The notes below the pieces were generated by a model. It ran no database searches. It worked only from the letters and a program-made list of their open reading frames with translations, and was not told the origin of the DNA. Position numbers and translations under genes: made by a program. A stretch of 64,000 nt of DNA. It comes from Candidatus Eremiobacteraceae bacterium. Lineage in GTDB: Bacteria; Vulcanimicrobiota; Vulcanimicrobiia; Eremiobacterales; Eremiobacteraceae. Shown piece after piece: positions 34,547-43,380 of the stretch. Each line of letters starts with the position of its first letter. The stretch's first letter is position 1. The stretch covers positions 186,001 to 250,000 of the forward strand of contig DASTCX010000004.1 of assembly GCA_035710745.1 (NCBI GenBank). Direction: 5' to 3'.

Positions 34547-36241
34547 TTACGGCTGTGAGCTCGGTTTCGGGATCGGCAGCGAGGTGGACCCCGGCGAGGG
34601 GCTCCCGGTCGAGACCGGAGTGGGCGACGGCCCGGCGGTCTCGGCCTTGACGGGAGCGATGTTGTCGGGCACCTTCGCATCGACTGCCCGATATATGCCG
34701 GCGATCAGCGCGCGAAATGTCGCCAACCGGCCGGCGACGACGCTGCCCATCGGATCGCCGAGCGACTGGAACCAGACGCCCGACTCCGCGGCGACGAGCA
34801 GTGGCCGGACCTTCGGTTTGTCGATCGCCGAATCGCCGCCGGCAGCGGTACGTGCCGCGGCAAGGGCGCGCCATAGCGACGCCTGATCGACCGAGCCCAT
34901 CCATAGCCCGAGCGACCCCGACTCCGCTGCGGCCGGATAACCGTATGCGCTCGCCGTCGCCGGATGCGCGTGGAGGAACTGCGCGGGCGTCGTCGGTGCG
35001 CCCGCGCTGCCCGCAGCGATCGTGCCGACGAATCGCTCGACGACTGATCGCGCGTCGGAGCGCTGCGACCACGGCCCCTCCGCATCGATCCGCAAGACAA
35101 GGATTGCCGAGGCGCCGCGAGCGTGTTGCGCCGCTTGACTCGCGACGGCGATGAGCTGTTGCGACATCGCACCGGTCGAACCGATCGCCGTCTGAACCGC
35201 CGCGCTTCCGTCCTCGCTCCAGAACAGCACCGGCAGGGTGACCTTGCGATCGACTGTGAGTGCGTACGCATGGAGCGATGAAGCAGCAGCCTCGTCCACA
35301 CCGCTTTGCGAACCGCTGCCGCTACCGCGCACGACCCGATCGGAGAAAAGCGCGTAGGCGGCGCCGGCGCTCTTGATGATCGGACCGGTCGCATCATCGT
35401 ACGCACCGAAAGGCGAATAGAACCCGACGCCGAGACCCGATGCGGGATGCGCGAATGCGGCCACCGCGCGCAGCGCGCCGGTCGTCACCTTTCCGGCATC
35501 GGTCCCAGCCGCGAGGTTGATGATGCGCGCGTCGGTGGCCGATGTGCCGCCCGCGTCGATGATGAGCGGCAGAACGGGTTCGTCGTCGGGAGTCGCCGCG
35601 ATCTCAACGGCGCCCGACCGGACGTCGGCGCGCAGTTCATCCGCGACGGCCTTGTCCGCATCCGCGAGCGCTCGAAGGATCGCGGATGGCGGCGAAAACG
35701 ACTCCGGCTGCGGCATGCCGGTCTCCGACAGGACGACGGCCGCGTCGGTCGCGGCGAAGTTCGAAAGATCTTGCGCCGAAAACGCGACCGACCGATCGCC
35801 TCGCGCGACGTTTGCGGCCGCGGTGGCGAACGTCAGATACTGCGATCCGGCGCGCGATCGCGCGATCGCGGACTCGAGCGGTCGGTGACGTGCGAGTATC
35901 ACGAGCAGCGCGATCGGCTGCGCTGCGCTCGATGCGGCTGCGCCGCTCGGCGACCCGGAAAGCGCGGTGTCGCCCGCCGCCGCGCGATCGAGTGCGCTCA
36001 AGTACGCAGGCTCGATGGCGAACGTCAGGTGCGCGTGCGGGTGGCCGCGCAATGCGCGGATCGGCTCCCCGATCTCTTCCGGCGCTCGCAACGCGACGTC
36101 AGCCGCGGCGAGCGACTCGTCGTCAGAAGCGGGCGGAGCGACGCGGAAAACGATCGCCAGCGATGGCGTAGCGGACGCGGGCGCCGGCGGCGCGGGCTTC
36201 GCGGCGGCGATGAGGGCGGCTGTTGTTAGAGCGCAGATCAC
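34547..36241 (-). CDS. Secreted GH57-like protein with degenerate catalytic motifs
   Basis: About 564 residues: an N-terminal hydrophobic signal (ICALTTAALIAAA), an Ala/Pro linker, a large domain and a Pro/Ser-rich tail. The order of blocks follows glycoside hydrolase family 57: LAIVFRVAPP at the place of the HQP motif, GAVEIAATPDDEPVLPLIID for G-x-I-E-x-x-x-T-P-x-x-H-P-x-L-P-L, GFYSPFGAYDD for the W-P-S-E-G block, LRIDAEGPW for the D-G-E motif, and SGVWFQSLGDPMGSV near the end. Histidine 1, the W-P-S-E residues and the second histidine are lost, so I expect a binding or inactive protein. The start GTG follows GGAG; a TTG eight codons earlier is possible. Confidence 0.6.
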   Translation of the reverse strand: MICALTTAALIAAAKPAPPAPASATPSLAIVFRVAPPASDDESLAAADVALRAPEEIGEPIRALRGHPHAHLTFAIEPAYLSALDRAAAGDTALSGSPSGAAASSAAQPIALLVILARHRPLESAIARSRAGSQYLTFATAAANVARGDRSVAFSAQDLSNFAATDAAVVLSETGMPQPESFSPPSAILRALADADKAVADELRADVRSGAVEIAATPDDEPVLPLIIDAGGTSATDARIINLAAGTDAGKVTTGALRAVAAFAHPASGLGVGFYSPFGAYDDATGPIIKSAGAAYALFSDRVVRGSGSGSQSGVDEAAASSLHAYALTVDRKVTLPVLFWSEDGSAAVQTAIGSTGAMSQQLIAVASQAAQHARGASAILVLRIDAEGPWSQRSDARSVVERFVGTIAAGSAGAPTTPAQFLHAHPATASAYGYPAAAESGSLGLWMGSVDQASLWRALAAARTAAGGDSAIDKPKVRPLLVAAESGVWFQSLGDPMGSVVAGRLATFRALIAGIYRAVDAKVPDNIAPVKAETAGPSPTPVSTGSPSPGSTSLPIPKPSSQP

Positions 36242-36314
36242 GTCTTTTGGGTCTCCTGAAAGCAAACGGACCGGTCGCCCGGCCCGGAGTTGCCCTGATG
36301 ATAACGCGTCGCGG

Positions 36315-36758
36315 TCAGTTCGTGACCGAAACCCCGATCGTGCCGAGCGCGCCGTTGCTCGCGATCGCGTCGATATTCGCCGTCGTCTTGCCGAGCGTAT
36401 TCGCCCAGACGCAGATCGTCGCCGTCTGCTCGCCCGCGTACGGATGCGTGAAGACGCAATCCGGTTCGAGCAGCACGACCGATTGCGGATTGCTCGAATC
36501 CCACTTGACCGGCACGGTGACGTTGTAGTTGGTGCTGTTGCCCGCCGACGGATGTGCGACGAAGAGGACGGTATGGCCGACGAGGAGTGGATACGGATTG
36601 ACGGTCACGCCGCTGCTCGCGGTGATCGCGACCTGCGTCGGGTTGGTCGTGCCGGACTTGAGGTTGACGCCGAGACCGCCACACGCGGCGAGCGCCATGG
36701 AAGTCGCGGCCACGCCGACGACTGCGACGATGATGGAGCGGCGCCGCGATGCCTGCAT
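36315..36758 (-). CDS. Putative lipoprotein with bacterial Ig-like domain
   Basis: A 147-residue exported protein. The N-terminus MQASRRRSIIVAVVGVAATS then MALAACGG is a lipoprotein signal with lipobox LAAC. The mature part looks like a Big_2-type beta sandwich: ITASSGVTVNPYPLLVGHTV, VKWDSSNPQSVVLLEPD, ATICVWANTLGKTTANIDAI. Such domains are usually adhesive or structural. Four cysteines include the lipidated one. The ATG has AAAGG seven bases upstream. It sits between two other exported proteins, so this block probably builds an envelope surface structure. Family assignment is from pattern only. Confidence 0.65.
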   Translation of the reverse strand: MQASRRRSIIVAVVGVAATSMALAACGGLGVNLKSGTTNPTQVAITASSGVTVNPYPLLVGHTVLFVAHPSAGNSTNYNVTVPVKWDSSNPQSVVLLEPDCVFTHPYAGEQTATICVWANTLGKTTANIDAIASNGALGTIGVSVTN

Positions 36759-36845
36759 CGATGTGCCTTTCAAAGCGCGTCTTGGGGCGCGTGCGGCTTC
36801 GTAGAGGCGTAAAACGAATCCTCCGGGACGCGTCTCTGCGCACGA

Positions 36846-37676
36846 TCACCACGAGCGCAGATCGAGCGGACCGATCGTGACGAACGCCGGCTGTGACGCC
36901 CCGTCTGCGACCACCGGTCCGATGATTATCGTCGCCTTAAGGGCCGTATCCGTCCGCGACGGCAACGGGAAATTGATGTACCCGACTCCCTGGTGCATCG
37001 GATACACGCGGGCGCCCTCGAAGAACTGCTCGTCGTTGAGCGGGAAGTCCGCGGTGTTGATCGCCGCGACCGTCTTCCCTGCGATCGTCATCGTGCTGCG
37101 CGAGAGCGGCAACACTTGTACGGGCTTGGAGCCGAGATCGCGAAGCGTGCAATACACGCGGATGCGGCGGTCGAAGAACTCGATACGGTCGACGACGACG
37201 GTGATGCCGCCGCCCGACGCCTGCGCGCTTGGTGCGTACGACTTCCACGGCACATATATCTCTTTCACGCCCCACGTGCCGTTCGCGCGCAGCGCGAAAT
37301 ACGGCTCGGTGATTTGCGCCGTCGACGTCTTCTCGTTCGCGATGTCGTAGAACGACGCTGTTTGCGCGACGTCGACCTCGACGATCGCGGAGCTGCGCAT
37401 CGTCACTTTCGCGATCGAAAACGAGACGATGCGATAGCGCGTCGCGGCGTAGTTCGAAGCGAAGTTTCGCGAATTGCCGAAATAGTGCTGCTGCGCCGGC
37501 GTCAAAAGGCGATAGGCCGTATCCGCATCGGGTTTCTCGAGCGCGGTGACGTAGCGCTTTACCGCATCGACGGCGCGTGGGTCCGGCGCCGGCGCGGCAG
37601 CCACTGCTCGCGCTGCTCCGAAGGCGCACGCAAGGCATGCGATAAACCCGGCGGCCGCAAGTGCCATGGTCCTCAT
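36846..37676 (-). CDS. Exported protein of unknown function with NTF2-like N-terminal region
   Basis: A 276-residue protein with a signal peptide (MALAAAGFIACLACAFGAAR, then AVAAA). Residues 35-145 (VDAVKRYVTALEKPDADTAY then RLLTPAQQ, ending WGVKEIYVPW) resemble an NTF2-like fold. The rest is beta-rich: ITVVVDRIEFFDRRIRVYCT, LNDEQFFEGARVYPMHQGVG, FVTIGPLDLRSW, similar to DUF4352-type domains. I do not recognise a named family. It lies one base downstream of the parB stop, so it shares the parAB transcript, an unusual neighbour for an exported protein. Confidence 0.6.
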   Translation of the reverse strand: MRTMALAAAGFIACLACAFGAARAVAAAPAPDPRAVDAVKRYVTALEKPDADTAYRLLTPAQQHYFGNSRNFASNYAATRYRIVSFSIAKVTMRSSAIVEVDVAQTASFYDIANEKTSTAQITEPYFALRANGTWGVKEIYVPWKSYAPSAQASGGGITVVVDRIEFFDRRIRVYCTLRDLGSKPVQVLPLSRSTMTIAGKTVAAINTADFPLNDEQFFEGARVYPMHQGVGYINFPLPSRTDTALKATIIIGPVVADGASQPAFVTIGPLDLRSW

Positions 37677-37677
37677 C

Positions 37678-38577
37678 TCAGATATCCTGCGGGCACATGA
37701 CGTCGACGATCCGGGTGAGATCCTCGTCGCCGACGTACTCGATCTCGATCGTGCCGCCGCCGGCGCGCGGCTTGATCGCGACGCGCGTCGCGAGCGCGAA
37801 GCGCAGGCGCGTTTCGACGGCGGCGAGCTCTGGCGATAGTTCTGCGTGCGAGGCTCTGACCGGCGCGCGAGCGGTGGCTTTCTTCTTTGCAGGCGATGCC
37901 GCAGCTGCGAGCCGCTCGACTTCGCGAACGCTCAGGCCCTGTCCGATCGCCGTTCGTGCGATCGCCTCCGCTCGAGCCGCAGGGAGCGCGGCGAGCGCCC
38001 TGGCGTGACCCGCGCTCAACCGTCCGTCACGCACCATCGCCTGGACCGCGTCGGGGAGCGACAGGAGGCGCAGCGCGTTCGTGAGCGTCGGGCGAGCTTT
38101 GCCGAGGCGCGTGCAGAGCGCGTCTTGCGTGAATCCGTAATCGTCGAGCAGCTGTCGATAGCCGCTCGCCTCTTCGATCGGATTGAGATCTTCGCGTTGA
38201 AGATTCTCCAGCAAGGCGAGCTCGAGCGCCTGCGGATCGTCGGCTTCGCGGACGAGCGCGGGTATTTGGCGCAATCCGGCGAGCTTGCCCGCGCGCCAGC
38301 GCCGTTCGCCGGCGATGATCTCGTAACGCTCGGCTCCGCTAGCGCGGACGAGTATCGGCGACAGCACGCCGTTCGAGCGGATCGATTGCGAAAGCGCGTC
38401 GAGCTCCGTCTCGTCGAAAGCGCGCCTCGGCTGGTGCGGATTCGCGACGATCGATTCGACGTCGAGCATCGCGACGCGCCGCTCGTCGGGAGCCGTCTTC
38501 GCCTGCGGCGTCTGCGCTGCGCCGGCGTTCGGGAAAAACGCGCCGAGGCCGCGGCCGAGTCCTCGCTGCTTGCTCAC
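37678..38577 (-). CDS. parB: Chromosome-partitioning protein ParB
   Basis: A 299-residue ParB CTPase. Domains: an N-terminal CTP-binding region with VESIVANPHQPRRAFDETEL (about 43-62), LSPILVR and the box IIAGERRWRAGKLAG near 108; a central helix-turn-helix region (SGYRQLLDDYGFTQDALCTR, RLSAGHARALAAL) that reads parS; and a C-terminal dimerisation domain ending in TRIVDVMCPQDI. It loads at parS, slides as a clamp and recruits SMC. It overlaps parA by four bases. A matching parS lies 2.2 kb away at 40750-40763. Confidence 0.95.
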   Translation of the reverse strand: MSKQRGLGRGLGAFFPNAGAAQTPQAKTAPDERRVAMLDVESIVANPHQPRRAFDETELDALSQSIRSNGVLSPILVRASGAERYEIIAGERRWRAGKLAGLRQIPALVREADDPQALELALLENLQREDLNPIEEASGYRQLLDDYGFTQDALCTRLGKARPTLTNALRLLSLPDAVQAMVRDGRLSAGHARALAALPAARAEAIARTAIGQGLSVREVERLAAAASPAKKKATARAPVRASHAELSPELAAVETRLRFALATRVAIKPRAGGGTIEIEYVGDEDLTRIVDVMCPQDI

Positions 38578-39341
38578 CGTTTTGAAACCTCCTCGGCGAG
38601 CGCGGCGTACGCCACGGCGCCTTTGCTTTTCGGATCGAACCGCGCGATCGGGGCGCCGAACGATGGCGCTTCCGAAAGACGGACGTTGCGCGGGATGCGC
38701 GTGTCGAAGACGAGTCCGGGGAAGTAGCGTATCACCTCGTCAACGACCTGGACCGCGAGATTCGTGCGGCCGTCGTACATCGTTATGAGGACGCCGAGGA
38801 TCGCGATGCCCGGATTGAGGTGCGTGCGCACGAGGTCGATGACGTGCGTCAATTGGCCGAGTCCCTCGAGCGCGTAGTACTCGGCCTGGATCGGGATGAC
38901 GAGGGCATCCGCGGCGGCGAGACCGTTGAGCGTCAAGAGGCCGAGCGACGGCGGGCAGTCGATGACGATGCGGTCGAACTTCTCGCGGACCGGTTCGAGC
39001 GCGGCGCGCAACCGCTGCTCGCGCGAGAGCGCCGCGACGAGCTCGACTTCCGCGCCGGCGAGATTGAGGGTCGCGGGCGCGACCCAAAGCCGCTCGACCG
39101 CCGTATGCTGCGCGACCTCATCGATCGTCGCCGACTTGAGCAGCACATCGTAGATGCAGCGCTCGACCGCCTGTTTGTCGATGCCGACGCCGGTCGTCGC
39201 GTTGCCCTGCGGGTCGACGTCGACGAGGAGGACACGTTCGCCCATGTCGGCGAGCGCCGCGCTTAAGTTCACTGCGGTCGTCGTCTTGCCGACGCCGCCT
39301 TTCTGATTCGCGACCGCGATGACGCGTCGCTGCGCAGTCAT
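38574..39341 (-). CDS. parA: Chromosome-partitioning ATPase ParA (Soj)
   Basis: A 255-residue Walker-type ATPase. The deviant Walker A is NQKGGVGKTTTAVNLSAAL near residue 12, A' VLLVDVDPQGNATTGVGI near 38, and Walker B IVIDCPPSLGLLTLNGL near 120. It is a small ParA without an N-terminal DNA-binding domain, as in chromosomal Soj. It drives origin separation by ATP-dependent DNA binding and ParB-stimulated release. The ATG giving MTAQRR overlaps the cca stop (ATGA). Confidence 0.95.
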   Translation of the reverse strand: MTAQRRVIAVANQKGGVGKTTTAVNLSAALADMGERVLLVDVDPQGNATTGVGIDKQAVERCIYDVLLKSATIDEVAQHTAVERLWVAPATLNLAGAEVELVAALSREQRLRAALEPVREKFDRIVIDCPPSLGLLTLNGLAAADALVIPIQAEYYALEGLGQLTHVIDLVRTHLNPGIAILGVLITMYDGRTNLAVQVVDEVIRYFPGLVFDTRIPRNVRLSEAPSFGAPIARFDPKSKGAVAYAALAEEVSKR

Positions 39342-40756
39342 TTGGGACCCGCCTTGAAGTAATCGCGGACGATCGCGCGCAGCGTCGCCGCTTCGTTGCG
39401 GCTCGGATCGTCGAGGACTTGCTCCAGGCAATGCGCGAGCGCTTTGCCGACGCGTTGATCGCCGGCGAAATCCGGGCCGACGATCCCGAGTTCCTTCATC
39501 ACCTCGATCACGTCCGCGCCGCCGATCGCGAGGTCCTTGATGCCGAACGGAGGCCTTCTCTCGACCTCGTCGCGTACGCGGCGCTCGAAGCGCGCCTGCT
39601 CCTCGGCATCGCGCGGCGCGAGACCGCTCGCGCGGACGTCGGCGTGGCGCACCTTGAATTGATCGTCGACGAGCTCCGGACGGATCCGTCTGATGAAGCG
39701 CCGGATCGCGGCGTCCGTGAGGCTGTCGTCGGTCGGATACATGTGGTTCGCGATGAGCCGGCAGACGCGGTCGACGTCATCGCTCGCGAATCGCAGCCGC
39801 AAGAGCGCTGTGCGCGCCATCTCCTCGCCGACCTGCTCGTGCCGGTAGAAATGCGGACCCTCTTTCGTGCGCGGTTTGCCGACGTCGTGGAGCAGCGCGG
39901 CGAGCCGCACCACGAGATCGCGCGGCCGCGCGTCTTGTTCGGCGAAATCGCAGCATTCGAGGCTGTGGTAGTATACCGTGTGCGCGTGGAACTCGTTCTG
40001 TTCGATCTGCCAGCCTTCCATGAGCTCGGGCAAGATGTGGTGCAGCGCGCTCACTTCGCGGAGCAGCTCGAATCCGATGCTCGGACGTGGCGCTTTTACG
40101 AGCAATTTCGTCAGTTCGTCGGCGACGCGTTCAGGTGCGACCGTCGGGATCAGATCCGACGCCGAACGCATCGCGTCGAGCGTCGACGGCGTTGCGGTCA
40201 CGCCGAAGCGCGCGGAGAGCTGTGCGCCGCGCAGAACGCGAAGCGGATCTTCGATGAACGCGACCCGCGTCAGCGCGTCGAGACGCGCGTTCACGAGGTC
40301 GTCGCGGCCGCCGAAAGGATCGATGATCGTGCCGGTACGCAAATCGCGCGCCATCATGTTCATCCGAAAATCGCGGCGCGCGAGGTCGTCTTCGATCGCG
40401 ATATCCGGCCCGAACTTCACATCGAAGTCGCGATGATGCGTGCCCGTCGATCGTTCGCTTCTCGGCAGCGCGATATCGACGATCTCGCCGTGCGTCGCGA
40501 GCTTGATGACGCCGAACGATGCGCCGACGAAGTCTGCAGGACCAAGCGGTTTCAACGCCGCGATGATGGCATCGACCGAGAGACCGGTGATGAGATAGTC
40601 GAGATTCGGTTCGTCGTCGAGATTCGGACGACCGAGTTCACGGAGCACCTCATCGCGCACGCGTCCACCGACCGCGAAGACGCCGCCATCGGGCAAAACC
40701 CGAAGAATGGCAGCGTCTATTTCGTCATGCGGGACGTTATGCGGGACACGTTCCAC
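39338..40756 (-). CDS. cca: CCA tRNA nucleotidyltransferase/poly(A) polymerase family protein with HD domain
   Basis: A 472-residue class II nucleotidyltransferase. Motif A VFAVGGRVRDEVL (about 26-38), the catalytic DxD region PNLDYLITG (50-58), RRDFRMNMMARDL near 129 and EDPLRVLRGAQLSARFG near 168 are followed by an HD domain with LAALLHDVGKPRTKEGPHFY near 277. It should add CCA to tRNA ends. Two oddities: the first metal-binding Asp of DxD is Asn51 (N-L-D), and PNLD occurs twice six residues apart through a 12-bp direct repeat. The start is a GTG lying inside a parS site. It is placed between rsmG and parA, a non-standard insert in the origin cluster. Confidence 0.85.
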   Translation of the reverse strand: MERVPHNVPHDEIDAAILRVLPDGGVFAVGGRVRDEVLRELGRPNLDDEPNLDYLITGLSVDAIIAALKPLGPADFVGASFGVIKLATHGEIVDIALPRSERSTGTHHRDFDVKFGPDIAIEDDLARRDFRMNMMARDLRTGTIIDPFGGRDDLVNARLDALTRVAFIEDPLRVLRGAQLSARFGVTATPSTLDAMRSASDLIPTVAPERVADELTKLLVKAPRPSIGFELLREVSALHHILPELMEGWQIEQNEFHAHTVYYHSLECCDFAEQDARPRDLVVRLAALLHDVGKPRTKEGPHFYRHEQVGEEMARTALLRLRFASDDVDRVCRLIANHMYPTDDSLTDAAIRRFIRRIRPELVDDQFKVRHADVRASGLAPRDAEEQARFERRVRDEVERRPPFGIKDLAIGGADVIEVMKELGIVGPDFAGDQRVGKALAHCLEQVLDDPSRNEAATLRAIVRDYFKAGPK

Positions 40757-40763
40757 GTGGAAC
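40750..40763. promoter_or_regulatory. parS centromere site
   Basis: GTTCCACGTGGAAC is a perfect 14-bp palindrome differing from the classic GTTTCACGTGAAAC only by the symmetric T-to-C pair, a known natural variant. It overlaps the GTG start of cca and lies 2.2 kb from parB and 7.2 kb from dnaA. I found no second full copy in the window by eye. Confidence 0.9.
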
Positions 40764-40773
40764 TATTCAATGC

Positions 40774-41478
40774 TCATAAGGGCTGTTTCGACGGCACCTT
40801 TGCTCGACGAGGGTAGTCGCTCGGTGTAGGCTTCTTCTTCTCAAACCACCAGCCGTGGCGGACGCTCTGCAAGTACGGAACCTCGACAGCTTTGGCCTCC
40901 ACGAGTGCGCCGCCAAGCAGATCCGCGATCCCAAGCTCGTGCTCATTAGGTGCCTGCTGGCGCCCGACATAAAGCAATACCTTGCCGCGACGCTTCAACA
41001 AGGGTATTGCAAGTTCGAGTGCGGTCGCGGGCGCGGCAACGGCGCGAACGGTGACAATGTCCGCCGACTCGCGCAGATCTGACCTCCCTGCAGTTTCCGC
41101 CATCACCTTGCGAGCGGTCGCATCCTTTAGCGAGAGCCGGCCGATGATGCGCGTGAGAAAGTCAGCTCGCTTAGCCCGCGGTTCGAGCATGGTGGTCGAT
41201 ACCGACGCGAACGCCATCGCAATTGGAACCGCAGGAAAGCCGGCGCCGCTGCCGATGTCGATCAGCTGGCCGCTCATCGATCGTCCAGCCAGCGGAGCGA
41301 GACTATCGAGTAAGTGCGTAGCAATGAGGTCAACGATCGAAGATGCACCAACCAGATTCGTCTCGGCGTTCGCCCCGAGTACGAGCCCCGCAAAGTCGAG
41401 TAGCCGCTGAGGAAGAAGTTCGTCGACGAATCCGAGGATCTTGAGGCCGTCGCGAAGGTTTGATTCGGCCTCAGTCAT
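40774..41478 (-). CDS. rsmG: 16S rRNA (guanine-N7) methyltransferase
   Basis: A 234-residue Rossmann methyltransferase (GidB) that modifies G527 of 16S rRNA; loss gives streptomycin resistance in other bacteria. The SAM-binding motif is [20 protein letters not shown] near residue 70, preceded by TNLVGASS and HLLDSLAPL. The C-terminus continues with [16 protein letters not shown] and a Trp/Lys-rich tail. It overlaps the mnmG end by eight bases. Only 10 bases separate its stop from the parS site. Confidence 0.94.
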   Translation of the reverse strand: MTEAESNLRDGLKILGFVDELLPQRLLDFAGLVLGANAETNLVGASSIVDLIATHLLDSLAPLAGRSMSGQLIDIGSGAGFPAVPIAMAFASVSTTMLEPRAKRADFLTRIIGRLSLKDATARKVMAETAGRSDLRESADIVTVRAVAAPATALELAIPLLKRRGKVLLYVGRQQAPNEHELGIADLLGGALVEAKAVEVPYLQSVRHGWWFEKKKPTPSDYPRRAKVPSKQPL

Positions 41479-43336
41479 GCGCCGCTGCGGGAACCTTCCG
41501 CTTTGCGGATTTCACCTGGTGGATAAATATGGCGAGAACCGACGTATCGGCCGGCGTGATGCCCGGTATGCGTCCGGCTTGTCCGAGTGTCGACGGCCGT
41601 TGCGCCGACCACTTCTCGCGCGCTTCGCGTGAGAGCCCCCGACACGAGTCGTAGTCGAATCCGTCCGGTATCGCGACGTGCTCCGCCTTCGAGAGCCGCT
41701 CGACCTCGACGGCCTGTCGTCTGATATAGCCGTCGTACTTGATCTCAATCGCGGCGCGCTCGCCGATCGAGTCCGCGTCATCATCTCCCGGGAAAAGGTC
41801 GCGGTATTCTATCTCGGGTCGCCGGAGCAGATCGGCGTACGTCGCGCCGTTTTGTGCGGTAAGGCGCCCGCACTCATCGCGCGTCGCTCGCGTCGATGCG
41901 AGATGGTCGCGTCGCCGCCCGAGCGCATCCATCCGCGCACAAAACCTCTCGTACGACTCGTCGTCAACGAGCCCGGCGGCACGTCCGACCGGCGTCAATC
42001 GCTCGTCCGCATTGTCGTGGCGCAGGAGCAGTCGATGCTCGGCGCGCGAGGTCAGCATCCGATACGGCTCCGCCGCGCCCTGCGTGATGAGGTCGTCGAC
42101 GAGCGTGCCGATATACGACGTCGAGCGGTCGAAGATGACCGGATCCTTGCCTTGCGCGCGGCGCGCCGCGTTCATCCCAGCGACGATCCCTTGCGCCGCC
42201 GCTTCTTCGTAGCCCGACGTGCCGTTCACCTGACCGGCGTGGAAAAGGCCTGGAATTCTGCGCGTTTCAAGCGTCGCGCGCAGCTCGCGCGGGTCGACGA
42301 AGTCGTACTCGACGGCATATCCTGCGCGCAACATCTCCGCCGATTCGAGGCCCGACAGCGAATGCAACATGTCGAGCTGCACTTCCGCCGGCAGCGACGT
42401 CGAGAAGCCGCCGACATAAATCGACTCCGTCTCCCACCCCTCAGGCTCGAGAAAGATCTGATGGCTCGGGTTGTGCGAGAACTTCATGACTTTGTCTTCG
42501 ATGGACGGACAATATCGGGGACCGGTGCCCTCGATGACGCCTAGCCCGTACATCGGCGAGCGATGAAGGTTCTCGCGGATTAGCTCGTGCGTGCGCGTAT
42601 TCGTGTGCGTGATGTGGCACGACAGCTGCGGACCGGGGAACGCGCGCGTCGTTCGATAGGAGAAGGAGAGTGGCACGGCGCTCGGCTTTTGCTCTTCGAC
42701 TCGCGACCAATCGATGCTACGCCGATCGGCGCGCGGCGGCGTTCCTGTCTTCAATCGCCCGGTCGTAAAGCCGAGGCGCCGCAAGCTCGCGGAAAGACCG
42801 ATCGTCGGCGCTTCGCCCAGCCGGCCTCCGGGTGTCACCGACTCGCCCGCGAAGAGCTTTCCGCCCATAAACGTCCCGGAATTGACGACAACTTGCCTGG
42901 CAGCGATCTTTGTCCCGCTCTGCAAACCAACGCCGGCTATTCCGCTGCTATCCGCGATCAGCTCGAAAACCAGGTCCTCGATGACCGTCAGACCGCGTTG
43001 CGCCTCGACCGCGCTGCGCATCCGCACCGAGTACGCACGCTTATCGGCCTGCGACCTGAGCGCTCGAACAGCAGGCCCGCGGCTCTCGTTCAGCCAGCGC
43101 GTGTGGAGATACGTGTGGTCGATGCAGACGCCCATCTCGCCGCCGAGCGCATCGATTTCGCGGACGAGCTGCCCTTTCGCGGGTCCGCCGATCGACGGGT
43201 TGCACGGCATGTGGCCGATGGTGTCGAGATTGCCGGTGACGAGCAGCGTCGGCACGCCGATACGCGCGGATGCCAAAGCCGCCTCGCAGCCCGAGTGGCC
43301 TCCGCCGATGACGATGACGCCGAAATCGCTTCGCAC
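41471..43336 (-). CDS. mnmG: tRNA uridine 5-carboxymethylaminomethyl modification enzyme MnmG
   Basis: A 621-residue FAD protein (GidA) acting with MnmE on U34 of some tRNAs. The FAD motif [21 protein letters not shown] is at the N-terminus (residues 7-27), followed by [20 protein letters not shown] and DALGGEMG. Mid-protein signatures are [10 protein letters not shown] near 190, [12 protein letters not shown] near 271 and [21 protein letters not shown] near 360. The C-terminal MnmE-binding region ends in [17 protein letters not shown]. The GTG start at 43336 places the FAD loop correctly. Confidence 0.96.
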   Translation of the reverse strand: MRSDFGVIVIGGGHSGCEAALASARIGVPTLLVTGNLDTIGHMPCNPSIGGPAKGQLVREIDALGGEMGVCIDHTYLHTRWLNESRGPAVRALRSQADKRAYSVRMRSAVEAQRGLTVIEDLVFELIADSSGIAGVGLQSGTKIAARQVVVNSGTFMGGKLFAGESVTPGGRLGEAPTIGLSASLRRLGFTTGRLKTGTPPRADRRSIDWSRVEEQKPSAVPLSFSYRTTRAFPGPQLSCHITHTNTRTHELIRENLHRSPMYGLGVIEGTGPRYCPSIEDKVMKFSHNPSHQIFLEPEGWETESIYVGGFSTSLPAEVQLDMLHSLSGLESAEMLRAGYAVEYDFVDPRELRATLETRRIPGLFHAGQVNGTSGYEEAAAQGIVAGMNAARRAQGKDPVIFDRSTSYIGTLVDDLITQGAAEPYRMLTSRAEHRLLLRHDNADERLTPVGRAAGLVDDESYERFCARMDALGRRRDHLASTRATRDECGRLTAQNGATYADLLRRPEIEYRDLFPGDDDADSIGERAAIEIKYDGYIRRQAVEVERLSKAEHVAIPDGFDYDSCRGLSREAREKWSAQRPSTLGQAGRIPGITPADTSVLAIFIHQVKSAKRKVPAAAHD

Positions 43337-43380
43337 CCGCGCTCGTTCGCGCGAGCGCGCGGCGCGTCATGCTCGATGCG

